From positions 1,276,036 to 1,340,035 of the forward strand of contig VZRR01013053.1 of the NCBI GenBank assembly GCA_013398015.1: DNA of 64,000 nucleotides, given 5' to 3'. Origin of the DNA: Oreocharis arfaki. Lineage: Eukaryota > Chordata > Aves > Passeriformes > Paramythiidae. Positions 1-11,600 of the stretch are shown piece by piece. Every line of letters begins with the position of its first letter. Position 1 is the first letter of the stretch. The notes under the pieces were generated by a model. That model saw only the letters and a list, made by a program, of their open reading frames with translations. It had not been told where the DNA came from and did not search any database. Position numbers and translations under genes: made by a program.

Positions 1-1813
1 CTATAGCTTAAATGGCAAGCTGTGTTTAAGCAGATTTAATTAACCTGTCTAAATTTAATAATCAGACTAATAGGTATTCCTGTTCACTTAGGGATGAGAC
101 AGAGTCATTGTATTTTCTAATTAAGAACTAAACTTAAAGCTGTGTGCCCATTTGAAATACACAGTGTTTGGATTGGAAGGGGAGATTTGGAAAGGAAAAG
201 CAAGTTATCTGAACGCTTAATACAAACAAACTTGGCCAGGAAGGAAGCATAAGCATTGCTGGTCATTACTCCAAGATAACAACAAATGGATTAGAGAATA
301 TGCTTTTATTTCATGTATTTTGCAGTGATTTTGTATGAGGGCTTGCACACCTGGTGCAAATTTACGTATCATTCAATTTCCTTTGTTCTCCTTGCACGCA
401 CTGAAACTCTGAGAAGACTGGGTTTAAGTTTATTTCTTTCAAGAGAGCTCTGATTCATCTCACTTCCACCTCCAGGTTAAATAAAGCATTTGTGATGCTT
501 TATTAAAGCCCATATGATTTTTATTGCCATCTTCCCTGCTGGCCTTTGTTCCTTTCCCTATTCTCCCCAGTTTCCTGTGCCTGACAGCTCAGGGTCTCCT
601 TGTCTCCTCTACTGAACTCTACTACCTGCTTCTGTGCCCTTATGTGCCCGTTTTACCAGTTTCAGAGCTTCCATGGCATTTCTCTGAATCATGGGAAAAT
701 TCTCTCTTTACTCCTCTCCCCTAGGGATCTTTGTTATCCCTTCAATTCCATCTGAAGTACTGTTGTCTCTCTCTTTCTCCCACTGACCCCAAAACCATCA
801 TCATCATCATCTCCTCTGTGAGCTGAAGTAGCATTGGAAATGCTGTCTCTGTCTTGCTTCTGGTTGTTCTTGGGTCATTTGTTTGCCTCTGGCTCCCTCT
901 GTGTGCTCTGACCTTTTTACAGCTACTCCTCTTCCTACTGTTACTTCTTTCCAGGATGCTCTGGAACTATTAGAAAGGATATTTAGGACAACACAGATTG
1001 GGCACATGAGCAAATCTTGGTGATGCTTTTCCTTTATAAGCTGATCATAATCATCCTGATCAGAAAAGTATGTTGTCTTTGGCCTCCATTGTCACTATGT
1101 TTGCATTTTTGTTACATAAAGCCAATCTGAATTTCTGCTTTTTAGAGCCTTTTTTGCTTTGGATCCCTGTTTGCCATGGAGCAGTGGGAGGACTTCTCTG
1201 TTCTCTTCATGTCTCTCAGCTGGTGAGATTGATCTTATTGTACCGAAATTTGCTGTATTGAGGGTTTTCTAGAGAATAAATTCTTTACAGTTTGTTAGCA
1301 ACTGAAAAAGTTGGAGTTTAAATGAGCTTTAAAATAGTGAATAATCCTGTGCCCTTCTCATTCTCTGTATCATTAATGATTTTCAGAGATTTTCGACATC
1401 TGTATCTTTTCTCCTCAGTCATTATCTTCCCAAGCTGAAGAATCCCAGTCTATTTAATCTTGCCTTTTAAGAAGGAAAGTTGTGTGCTTGTTGTGGTCAT
1501 CTGTTCCTAGTGCTACTATAGTTTATGAAATTTCATGCATCCTTCAAAACGTAGTTAGACCTTGATTTACACAGCAGCAAAGTAATGTTCATGTATTACC
1601 TCTCTAATAATTCTTGTCATTCTGTGTTCTTGAATACCTGCTGAGCACTGTCTGTAGTATGTACTTCACTTTTCCCTGGCGCACATGATTTGTAATTCTG
1701 GGCAATAACTGAAGAGAATGTGTTCGTGCTCTGACAGTTTCAGGTAGGTAAAAATTCAAACCATGGAATTTGGGTAAAATACTGCAATCAATCGACTGGT
1801 ATAACTATGTTTG

Positions 1814-1871
1814 AGTATATGTGTATATCTACGCATATATCTTTATCTATCTATATATCTGTATATATCAG
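1814..1871. repeat. imperfect TATC/TATA simple repeat
   Basis: The stretch is made of interrupted TATC, TATG and TATA units. It is an impure microsatellite seen directly in the sequence. Confidence 0.7.
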
Positions 1872-3011
1872 ATAATGAATTAGAGACTTCTGTAGTGGGA
1901 GTCTTTAGAAGACTGATGTATCAGGCCAGTTCTAAACTTTAATTTTAAACTTTGCTAAACTAGGCAAACACTAACAGCACACCTCCTGTTAAAAGTTTCT
2001 TGTACATTATGAATCTTTGCCCCTGTGTTCAATGTAGTCAGCCCTTAAAGTATGCCTTCTGTGTAAGTTGGGAGTATCCAACACAGCAGAGCTGGTGCAC
2101 CAGGAGATGACAAATACTGCTTGCACAAACATTGCTAGTGTGAGCCAAGACAGCTTTCGGTTTTCCCACCTTCCCGTTCCACTCTTTGACTTTTCACAGC
2201 AGGTCTGGAGGAAGTTTTCATTTCTCACTCTGAATCATGAAAATTCAGATCCCGCTTGTCAGAGGGAAATAGTTCTAGATGGGTGGCTCGGAAGAGCACT
2301 CAGGAACTGAGAGGTGGTTGATCTTTGGGTCATTGTGACCTGACCCTACTCATGGCAACATGGCTAGAAAGATTCTATTTTGCTTTGGTGTCCTGTGGGT
2401 CCTTTCAGAGCTCTGGTCTGTTAGTGGTAGATCATATGAACCAATTCACCCAAAACCACAGAGAAGTTCTCTCTGTTAAGGGAGCATCAACTCTTAACTC
2501 AGCAGTCATTTAAGGCCAGCAGGCACTGGCTGTATGGTTTGTGGCAGCCAGTATTAGCTTTCTCAACAATAATGGCTGTTAACACTGGAAAATTTTTGCT
2601 GATGTCAAGTTTGTGAGATTTAACAGTTTGAGAAAACTCCCCATTGAATAACTGGTACATTGCTAGTGTTAGAAGAATTTTTCATGAGGTTAAGAACCAA
2701 ATGAAAAAAAGCCAAACCCATGCCATGACTGATCTTCAGTTACTGTAGTTTGTAATTTCAAGTTAATGGAGCTATAAAAGTTTATGCTGGCTGAGAAACT
2801 CCTTAATTTTTTAAAGTACATCCACAGCATCAAGTTCTGTAAATATGGCATTTCAGCAGCCAGGAATAAGAGCAGTATGAGTTGATTCTCTGTACTGAAC
2901 AAGTAAAACCTGCTCCGTGGGAATTCTAAATGTGATGAGCACTTCAGAATAGAAATCATATTTAGGCACTTTAGGCATGAAATCAAAATAATTTGGCTGT
3001 GTTTCTTGATG

Positions 3012-3030
3012 TACACACACACACACACAC
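3012..3030. repeat. (AC)n microsatellite
   Basis: About nine uninterrupted AC units are followed by ATATGTATG. It is a likely length-polymorphic dinucleotide repeat. Confidence 0.9.
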
Positions 3031-5609
3031 ATATGTATGTTCTCTGCCTCTTTCTCTCTCGCATTGTATCCAGTTGCATCATCTAACTGCAGCATTTTAC
3101 CCAAATTGCGTGGTTTGCATTCGCAAACTACAAACTGTCAAAATGTATTTGTAAATAATATGTCCATATATATGCAGAAATAGATGTTTTTGAGTAAAGA
3201 TGCAAGGCTGTGTTATAAATTCTTGCTAAATTCTTACCAGAACACATGAGTTACTGTATACAGAATTTTACATATGCCCTTGAGAACTGAAGCTTTCAAA
3301 GTTAAAAGAAGATAAAGGCAGGGGGTGGGAGGGAGAGAAATAAAGAAGAAGCAGCAGCAGATTGGCAACAAGACTTAATAATGTACTTAAAAATTTCACA
3401 AATTTTGTAATGGGAAAAATGATGCTTTTTTCATTCAAAATGGAGAGAATTCAAAATAGTGAGTTTTAAAGCATCAGCTGATGGTCTGTGGCATCTGGCA
3501 ATACGCTCAGACTTGCAAGAAAGGGATTGAAGTTGCTGTGACTTAAAGCAAAAGGTTTCAGGTTGTGATTTTAAATACTTGAGTTTGAATTCAAAACAAT
3601 TGTTTAGAAAAAAATAATGTAAATTTTCTTCTTTCTGCGAAATCAACATAAATTTTTCCCTGAAGAATACAAAAATGAGCTTCTTGGAAAGCATTTTGAA
3701 AATTCCCATTTAAAGTTATATTTTTTTATATCCGTTTCATAAGCCTTTAATGATATGCATATGCCGCTATTTCCAAACTCCTGTAATACTGTCAGATTGA
3801 TATTGAGATACTTTGCTTGTGTCTAGAGCTTATCTGTAGCTTATTCTGTTACAGTGTAAATTTTGTTGTTAGCATCAGAATTATTGTGGGGAGGGAGAGT
3901 TACCTGCTTTCTACAAATACTGTTAATTCTACTGATACTGTTCTAATTTTCCACCTTTTTTTCCTATAGTCATGTAGCACAAGCACTATAGCATCTGTAC
4001 ATTGTAATCACGAATGTTTGCAAAAAAATGATAATATGGAAGTACATGTGAAAATTACATGCACAAATTTTCTGTTCATGACACTGATAAACTGCTAGAA
4101 CTGTATCATGCTAATAATTTCATTGCAACATTGTGATGCTTCATAACTATGAAGAACTTAGTTTTCTTGTAAAGTAAGGGACTAGAAATTGAAATTAAAC
4201 CACATTCTATGAAGATACATAAGGTGTTTCATCTCAAGCTTAAGAATTCTTTCAAAAAAGAGCTCATTACCTGGAAGTGTTGAAAAAAGAACAAACCTAG
4301 TCTCATGGGATTATTAAGTAATTGCAATCTGCTGATGTGATTCTGTAAGAAAAAGGCATGTGTGACTGTAATTTTATAAGGAAAGGGTAATGGAAGTGCT
4401 TCCACAACCCTACACATTGCTGACAGTTTTGTATTCCTGAATGATGAATGTAAACACATGTGCTGAGAGACCTCCTTTGTGACCAGAGGAGGGGAGATGG
4501 AGCCCATGGGAGGAAATTAAAAGATCCTCTTGTGTTTTGTCATTTTTGTCACTGAGGAAAATGAAAAAAAAAACCCAAACAAAACGCACATCAAAAAATC
4601 ACAACCCACCTGCAAACATCCAGCACAGCTGCAGGCTCCAAAAAGTTACGAATTGCTCAGGAACAGATTGAGTTGAAAATGTGAAGGAGGTCCTTAAACA
4701 TAAAAATCATGCAGAAATAATCTGTCAGAGCAATAATTAAGGGATGAAGAATCCTTGAAGGCTATGTTTGACTAGTTTATGAAGTAGACTAAGCAGTTTT
4801 TGGAGTAATAGGCAGCAGAGTCAGTGTCTTCAGGGATTCCTTGCTGTTTCTCACCTACAAAATACTTAGTTTTATTGAAGACACACCCAAAATATACTCC
4901 AAAAAGTAGAGAGATCAGAAATTCTAAAGGGCTAATTTACTTAATATTAAAGATTTGAGTTGGACAACAACTCAAAATACAAATGATTTATATTTTTGAA
5001 TGACTTTCTAAATCAGTGTTTTGGAGCTTTGTCTTGTAATGCTCTGGATGCTTCTAATGCTGCAGTGTTGTGGAAGTTCAGGGTGTCAGCCCCTTGCTTG
5101 GTTGTACTTTCTTTCATTTCTGATTTGGCTTGATTTAATTATGTTAGGTTTCTTTGAAACTGCCAAGTTATTCTGTGTGATAATACAGGTCTCTTATGCA
5201 TAGGGGGTTGCAGACTTTGCATAAATATTCAGAGAGGGAATTTTAATAAGCAGATTTACTATGCATACCCGGAAATAATAATTTACAACCTAATACCAAC
5301 CAACTGTGTTTCGGGACACAGCTAGTGAATTAGGTGTCAGTGCTTGCATATTTCAGTGATGGTTATGTACTTTTAAAAAGTCCTCTAAGCTCCTACATGC
5401 TGTTTAAATGCTTAATTATTACAGGAAATCTGCTTCCTGATTTTTAAATCTATTCACTGTCATTAAGAAAAATCAGAAAAGAGGAGGACAGTTTTCTAGC
5501 AGTCTAAATCAGAGAAATTAATTTATAACAAGTAGTCTAGGGTGTTTTCGTCATAAAAGATTCAGCCTGTTTTCTGAAGCTGACAATGTAATTCTGACAG
5601 AAATACCTC

Positions 5610-6430
5610 ATTAAAATGTCTCCATGTTTATTGAGTGAAAGGACCCCTCATACAAGTTTCAGGTCTCTTAAAGGGTGCCGTAAGGCATCCAAAGTTGATT
5701 GATTCTGGTTTGTGTAGACAGGGGAAGCTACAACAGAGCTTGGGCGGTGGCCGTGAAGGCTTCGTTCCGGTGTGGGCATTGCAGCGCCGGCAAGGGTCGT
5801 ACGGTTGATCCTAAACATCGATGCACCCTTGTGTGCTGTAATGGTTGAAGCATTTTTATACCCAGTAAAAACAATGTTGTCGTTGCTGATAACTGTGCCT
5901 CGTGAGAAGAGGCATTCTGATGGAAGTGCAAGGCCCAGCCCTGGCCTTTTGTTAGGCTCATTATACACTAATTATAATGACTTGCTGTGCAGAGAGTGTC
6001 GTGGTGGCACTTGCTGTGAGGATGATGTACAGCCTAGGGGCTGGGGTAGCAGCAGAGGCTTTGAAAGCATGAGCATAAGAAGACCCTGTGCCCTGCTGAT
6101 GGGCAATGAAAAGAGCACCCTGGAGATCTAGGAAGAGGCTGGTTTTGTTTAAGGATATTAGCCAAGGCAGTGGTATGAGACAGTTTCTGTGCCCTGGGAA
6201 AGAAACACCTGGTAAGCACCTTGCAGCAGGTGGTACAGGCCAGGGGTTGGAAATTTTCTGCAAAATCGAATGTCTGACAAAAGGACAAGATGCAAGTGCA
6301 ATTGTGAGAGGGGGCTGATCCACCTCTTGACTCTCTCTCCCCTTCTGGATGAGCTCTTCTCAGTCTGTGTTCTTTGCCCTTGAGGGTTGAGACCATCAAA
6401 ATTGAGGTGACCATCAGCTAGGTGGAATCA
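5610..6430 (-). other. unidentified GC/CpG-richer block, LTR-like or exon-like
   Basis: This ~0.8-kb block contrasts with its AT-rich surroundings. Its core (about 5,720-5,910) retains many CpGs, including GCGCCGGC and CGTACG. On the minus strand it contains a TATAAAA motif near 5,860, an open frame of about 105 codons (stop at 5,648-5,650) and an AATAAA signal at 5,627-5,632, only about 15 bases past that stop. Two further minus-strand frames (5,961-6,323 and 6,034-6,414) extend the low-stop region. TATA followed by AATAAA is what an LTR would show, but I found no convincing TG...CA ends and no target-site duplication. A decayed coding insertion or a terminal exon (an AG precedes 5,968) is the alternative. 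No protein family was recognised, so identity is open. Confidence 0.35.
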
Positions 6431-6659
6431 GAACATATGTCCAAAAACTCCCACTTCAAAACCTTTCTTCTATGGTCTTAAAGCGAATGTGTAATGTCCC
6501 TTCATTGATAGTGTTGTGTTTGTGTAAGCTCTGTAAAACATCTGTGTTGCACCTTATAATTGGATCATAACACTGACAGAATATCCTTAGCTCATGTATT
6601 GCAAGTTGTGTTTGGCAGATTTCTGCTTATATCAAGCCCTGGGTTGCAGAGTAGCAGAG

Positions 6660-7405
6660 GAAGTCTGAAATTCAACAAAGGCAAATGCAGAGTCCTGCAC
6701 CTGGGGAGGAATAACCCCAGGCACCAGCACAGGCTGCTGGTGCGCAACTTGTGGAGAAGGACCTGGGGATCCTGGTGGACACCAAGCTGTCCATGAGCCA
6801 GCAGTGTGACCTGGTGGCCAAGGAGCCAATGGTGTCCTGGGGTGCATTAGGAGAGCATTCCAGCAAGTCAGGAGAGGTGATCCTCTACCTCTACTCAGCC
6901 CTGGTGAGGCCACATCAGGAGTGATGTGTCCAGTTCTGGGCTCCCCAGTACAAGAGAGGCATGGAGCTTGTGGAGCACATCCAGTGGAGGGCAACAAAGA
7001 TGATTAAGGGACTGGAGCATCTCTCTTATGAGGAAAGGCTGATGGAGCTGAGCCTGTTCAACTGAGAGGTGACCATCAATGTCTGTCAGTGTCTGAGGGG
7101 AGGGTGTCAGAGGATGGAGCCAGGCTCTGCTCGGTGCTGAGCAATAGGACAAGAGCCGATGGGCAGAAACTGATGCACAGGAAGTTCCACCTGAACATGA
7201 GGCAGAACTTTACTGCACAGGTGGATGGGCACTGGAACAGATTACCTGGAGAGGCTTTGGAGTCTTCCCTCACTGGAGATATTCAGAAACCATCTGGATA
7301 CAATCTTGTGCCTTGTTCTCTGGGATGACCGTGCTTGAGGGAGGTTGGATCAGATGACCTCCTGTGGTCCCTGCCAGCATTACCTGGCAGGACCTGTGAT
7401 TGTGG
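6660..7405 (+). mobile_element. CR1 LINE, 5'-truncated copy
   Basis: This is the 3' part of a chicken-repeat-1 (CR1) non-LTR retrotransposon in the plus orientation. It begins inside the C-terminal part of the reverse-transcriptase ORF. The conceptual peptide around 6,669-6,750 reads FNKGKCRVLHLG...NPRHQHRL, a signature typical of CR1 ORF2, and is followed by segments matching the usual order (LVRPH, GLEHLSYEERL, HWNRLPGEALESS). The reading frame is broken by several stops and frameshifts, so it is a dead copy. The 3' end carries the GAGGTTGGATCAGATGACCTCCTG motif region and a decayed GTGATTGTG tail. Severe 5' truncation is normal for CR1. Divergence suggests an old insertion. The short open frames here (for example 7,089-7,328) are fragments of this element, not genes. 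Confidence 0.93.
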
Positions 7406-8621
7406 GGGCACAGACACATCTGTTAGAGCAACCTACACTATACTAGGCTGTAGTAGGCATACCTGGGAAGGGCATGACTGAGGAATAGCATGCACAAAAT
7501 GCAGTATATGCAAGTGAGCCATAGGATTGACTTTGACATTCTGCACAGTGCTTTGTTCTGGTCTAATATTCGTAACTGCAATGTGGAGCCTTTTACCTGT
7601 AGGGCATTGACTACTGATCGTTGCTTGCTGGCTACTAGCTGCAGGGAGGTGCCAGATCCAGTCTAGCTTCCGGCAGTAAAAAACCTATTTTGTGTGGAGA
7701 GAATTGCAATTCCAGAGGTGAAGATACTCTAAATCACTAATGATTACTCAACAACTTCCTTCCTTTTCTTTTAACCATACTTTGTTCTATTTTCAATCAT
7801 TTCCCTATCCTAGATTATAGAATAGAGAGAGGCTTATTTTTCAGCATGACTGAGAACTAGTTCATATTACTATAGGGATTCTGACTAATTCGCAAGCAAG
7901 AAGCAGGAGTGATCTAAAAGGTTCAAGAAAACAGAGTGCTTTTTCTTCATGAGTTACTGAATATAAAAGACTGATTATGACTTTTGTTTTTGTGGAGGAC
8001 AGAACTCATCATCACAGTGCTACCAACACCATCAATCTGAAGAACCCAACAATTTAAAAATATTCTGTCATAGCTTGTGGTTGTGTAGTTGTTCGGCTCC
8101 TTTCTCTAGAGTGAAATAATCTGATGCAGTATTGAAACTGCCACCAAGAATTGTTAATGTATAATTTATCTTTGCAATTAAAAGGCATTTTTAACCAAGT
8201 GTCACAACACAGTGACAAGTAAATTAGGCTGTGATTTACATTACAGTACTTTGCAACTTGATTTAGTGTCACCCTGGAGGAACTGACAAACAGCCCCAGT
8301 GGAGTAAGACAGTGCTTTCAGTAAAGAAGGAATTCATTTCCCATGTGTTAGCAAGGATTGAAAGATAGCTGCTGCCTGGTGTTGAAACAATGATTCATAT
8401 TTTTTGTTTGTTTTCTAGCATGTTAAGCAATACAATAGCAAAAATTTCTAGACAGAAAGAATACTTGGGGCAGACACAGTGATTGATAACTCAGTGTTTT
8501 TATAAAATAAGGCTTAGTTAGGCTTTTTTTTTTTACTTGTTTTATTAAGAAAGGAAGATGAATCTGGTTATTTTCTATTTTCCTTAGTCATTGTCTTAAA
8601 TTTGGAGCTTTGGAATTTCAG
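7406..8621. other. unique non-coding DNA
   Basis: Nothing recognisable lies between the CR1 copy and the candidate exon. The sequence is AT-rich with no open frame over about 75 codons. Confidence 0.7.
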
Positions 8622-8680
8622 AATATGAAGACCAGGCAGAAGAAGTCAGGTTAAATATTGCTAAATATAACTCACCAAAG
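8622..8680 (+). other. candidate 59-bp internal coding exon
   Basis: A TTTCAG acceptor at 8,616-8,621, preceded by pyrimidine-rich sequence, and a consensus AAG|GTAAGT donor (GT at 8,681) bracket 59 bases. One of the three frames is open throughout and reads YEDQAEEVRLNIAKYNSPK. This is charged, complex sequence of ordinary protein composition. The other two frames contain stops. The exon would be entered one base into a codon and left on a codon boundary. I do not recognise the protein. No neighbouring exon with compatible phase was found, although the spacing of avian exons in long introns makes that unsurprising. Splice-like pairs of this quality also occur by chance in 64 kb, so this is a candidate only. 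Confidence 0.3.
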
Positions 8681-11600
8681 GTAAGTTAAGTAAAACACAA
8701 CGCCATTTTATTTAGAAAAAAGACCAGTCCCTTAAAAATCATCCGTAATATCGAATATTCACTACATTAGTGTTTTGGGGTATCATGCACTCTTGGTTTG
8801 AGACACTTCAATGTATTCTTGTCTTATCTTCTTTCCAGTGAGACAGTACCGTTATAGAAAATTAAGTGTGAAGCTATAATGGTGGTGGGATTTTTGTTGA
8901 GAGAAAAAGAGCCTTATACGATGAGCTAAATTAGTAATTTGTTCTCCTCATTAAGTACAGTTAGCAGTTTCTAGGGAAACTATATGAACAGGGTTAGAGT
9001 GAGGTTTACCAGTTTGTTCCAACTGTTTTTGCTTTGCTCCTGTTACTGGAGGGAACTGAATGAACTTCTCATTGTCCTGGCAATGTGAGAAGCGTTCTTG
9101 CAGCCTGTGGGATAGTCACAGTCGTTAGATGTGGTTAAGCAAAACCATTCCTGCAGTGGGAAGGACTCATATAATCATAGAATATCCTAAGCTGGAAAGG
9201 ACCCAAATCCTGAAAACATCCACAAGGGGCTTGCGGATGAATGAATATTGTGAGATATTTGTAATGGTCAATCCTTTAATCCACAGTTACAGAGATTTTT
9301 CTCCTCAAGTCCCTTTAGATTCTCTTCAAGAAAGATCATGAAAAAATGAGAACAGATCAGTTCCATCTAAACAGTTGCAGAAAAGTTAAGAAAGGTAACG
9401 CTATTTCCACATACTAAGTGCATTAACTGCCTTGCACAGTGACTTATCACAGTGAATATCCATGTACAAACACACAGCAGCAAACTGGTGAGTAGGAGCT
9501 CTGAGGGCATGCTGTGACCTGCTCACTCTAAGGTCACAAACTCACAAGAGCCTGCAAGGAAAGAAGTGTTTTTCACAGTTTAGAAAAGTTAGTTTCCTCA
9601 CCAGTTTTTTCAAATCAGAGTTTGAGCAAGTGGAGTCAGTTTTGGCAAAAAGTGTAATCCTTTGTATGACCAAGTGGTTTGGCATTGCTGTGACTTGGTC
9701 TCAAGTGCCAGCTATCGCTGTACAAAATACAGGTTGCAAGAAGACAGGTCTAGCACCCAGGGGTATTTTCAAGAGGATTTTCTTCTTGATGGGTTATTCC
9801 CATGGTTCTTATTCACCTGCGATAGCCTTAGTGACTTAATAAAGTGTCCTCAAAGATACTGAAAGAGATAGACTAATTTGGAAGAAATTACATGGCAGTT
9901 TTTTTTTCCCATGGAATATTAATTCAGCCCTAAATACAAATTCTTAGATATGACATTTAAGGTCTTGTTAGGCAAATGTCTTGTCTGCAAGAAAAAGAAT
10001 GGTAGCAGGAAGGCAAGGTTAACAATTGTGAGAAGGCAATTATTATTATTCTTGGTAAAGCTCATGTGTAGTAGTTTCATTTCTTGATTTCTCAGGCTGA
10101 AGGCTTGAGTACTTGGCACACATAAGGTGATGCTCCAGATCACTGTAAGCCAGCAATAAAAGCAGCATAGAGTGAATTTTCCTTCTTGAGGAAATTTATT
10201 TCTGTTCTGCTCCTGCTGTTAGTGGAGTCAATAACAGGACTGACTTCAGAGCTGGAAGTTGAATCATCTTTGGTCTTTGCTATACAAAAGTCAGGGAGCA
10301 GAACAATGATAAGACTGGAGCAAGAGGTGTTTATTTTATACTGACATGCCTCTATTAGGAGGGCTATGCACTCTGTCACAGTGAAGAAAGAAAACACTTC
10401 TCTGACCTGGCCAAAAAGAAAATCCCTAATCTTCTGCACTCTTTCAAGGTCTTGGAAGTTACTTATTTTCAAAAAGTTTTTTTTCCTCTCCCCATGCCCT
10501 CCACCTTTGAATTCTCATAAGATTCTTTTTTATATGTTGATGGCCTAATGAATACATTGAAAAGATGTTAACAGAGATTGATATGTGCCTATTCGGTGCC
10601 TTTTTTTCTGGGTGATCCAATTAAAGTAATAGAGGTGTAAATCCAGATGTGGCAAGCTTTGTAAAGTGAGGGCTTCATACTGAAAAGCTGGGTTGGCTAA
10701 TAACTGTTCTTTCCCAGTTTTGCTATTAGAAAAATACATTTTCTACTAAAAATAAGGTAGGTAAGTCCTCCTTTCAAAAGCTGTGAATTACTGTTGAGGG
10801 CACAGGAGCTAAGTTTGATGTTGCTGGTTTTTATAGATGTGACTTGAAAGGTAGCCAGACTTTTGGATTTTCTCTGCTTCAGTTAATGAGTAACTCGCAC
10901 TCATCTTGATTTGTCCCCTCCTTTCTTTTTCTCCATGGCATAGGTCAATATTACAGAAAACCTCTTTTATGTCTGTCTAAAATGATTGTATTGTGTAATT
11001 GATGTATGCATGAAATATGTCTGTGTTATTGTCCAATGTAAGATGGATTATAGAAGGGACATTACCTGAATGTGCATTGTTTTCTCAAGGTACCTAATGA
11101 TATCTTTGCAGTGCTAATACTGAAAAAGCAGAATATGGGTAGCAAGCACTATAGAGAAAAGGCAAATCTTGTAGTTTGTCTTAATATGTATGGATAGAGG
11201 AGCTGCTAGCAGGCCAAGCCAAGGAAAGGGACTGATTTATTTACCTGTTTTTTGTGTGACATAGAGACACAGATATTTGTGGACTTGGATCTAGTACTGT
11301 ACTTAAAAAAATAAAATATATAACTTAAGGTATTTAAAGTTAATCTAGTTGAAACTAGCTGCATGCACAAATGGGTGTCTCCATTCCTTTATCCCTGAGA
11401 TCTGAGAACTAGTAAGAATTAACTGCTTGGAGCTGGGCTCCATACTTTCCATAAGATTGCGTGTGGTTTGTATGTTTATATACACAATAACCTGGTTATC
11501 TACTGTGATTTACTTTATGAGTTTAACTCACTTTCTGGTGCAGTTAGGGTGGATTAGAAACAGAAAAGAGGCAGTGGGAAGGGAGAAAAAGTAAAAGTGA

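Larger units (their letters stand above)
1..5560. other. unique AT-rich non-coding DNA
   Basis: No gene, RNA or recognisable transposon is visible. The stretch holds only short chance open frames and simple repeats: an ATC run near 796-811, a TATC/TATA-rich run near 1,814-1,871, an AC microsatellite at 3,012-3,030 and an A-rich tract near 4,560-4,610. The longest frame (minus strand, 2,690-3,082) runs through the AC microsatellite and has no recognisable domain. It reads as intergenic or intronic sequence. Confidence 0.75.

Noticed and set aside
2690..3104. 130- and 83-codon minus-strand frames
   Set aside because: Both run through the AC microsatellite, giving Val-Cys repeats. They are artefactual.
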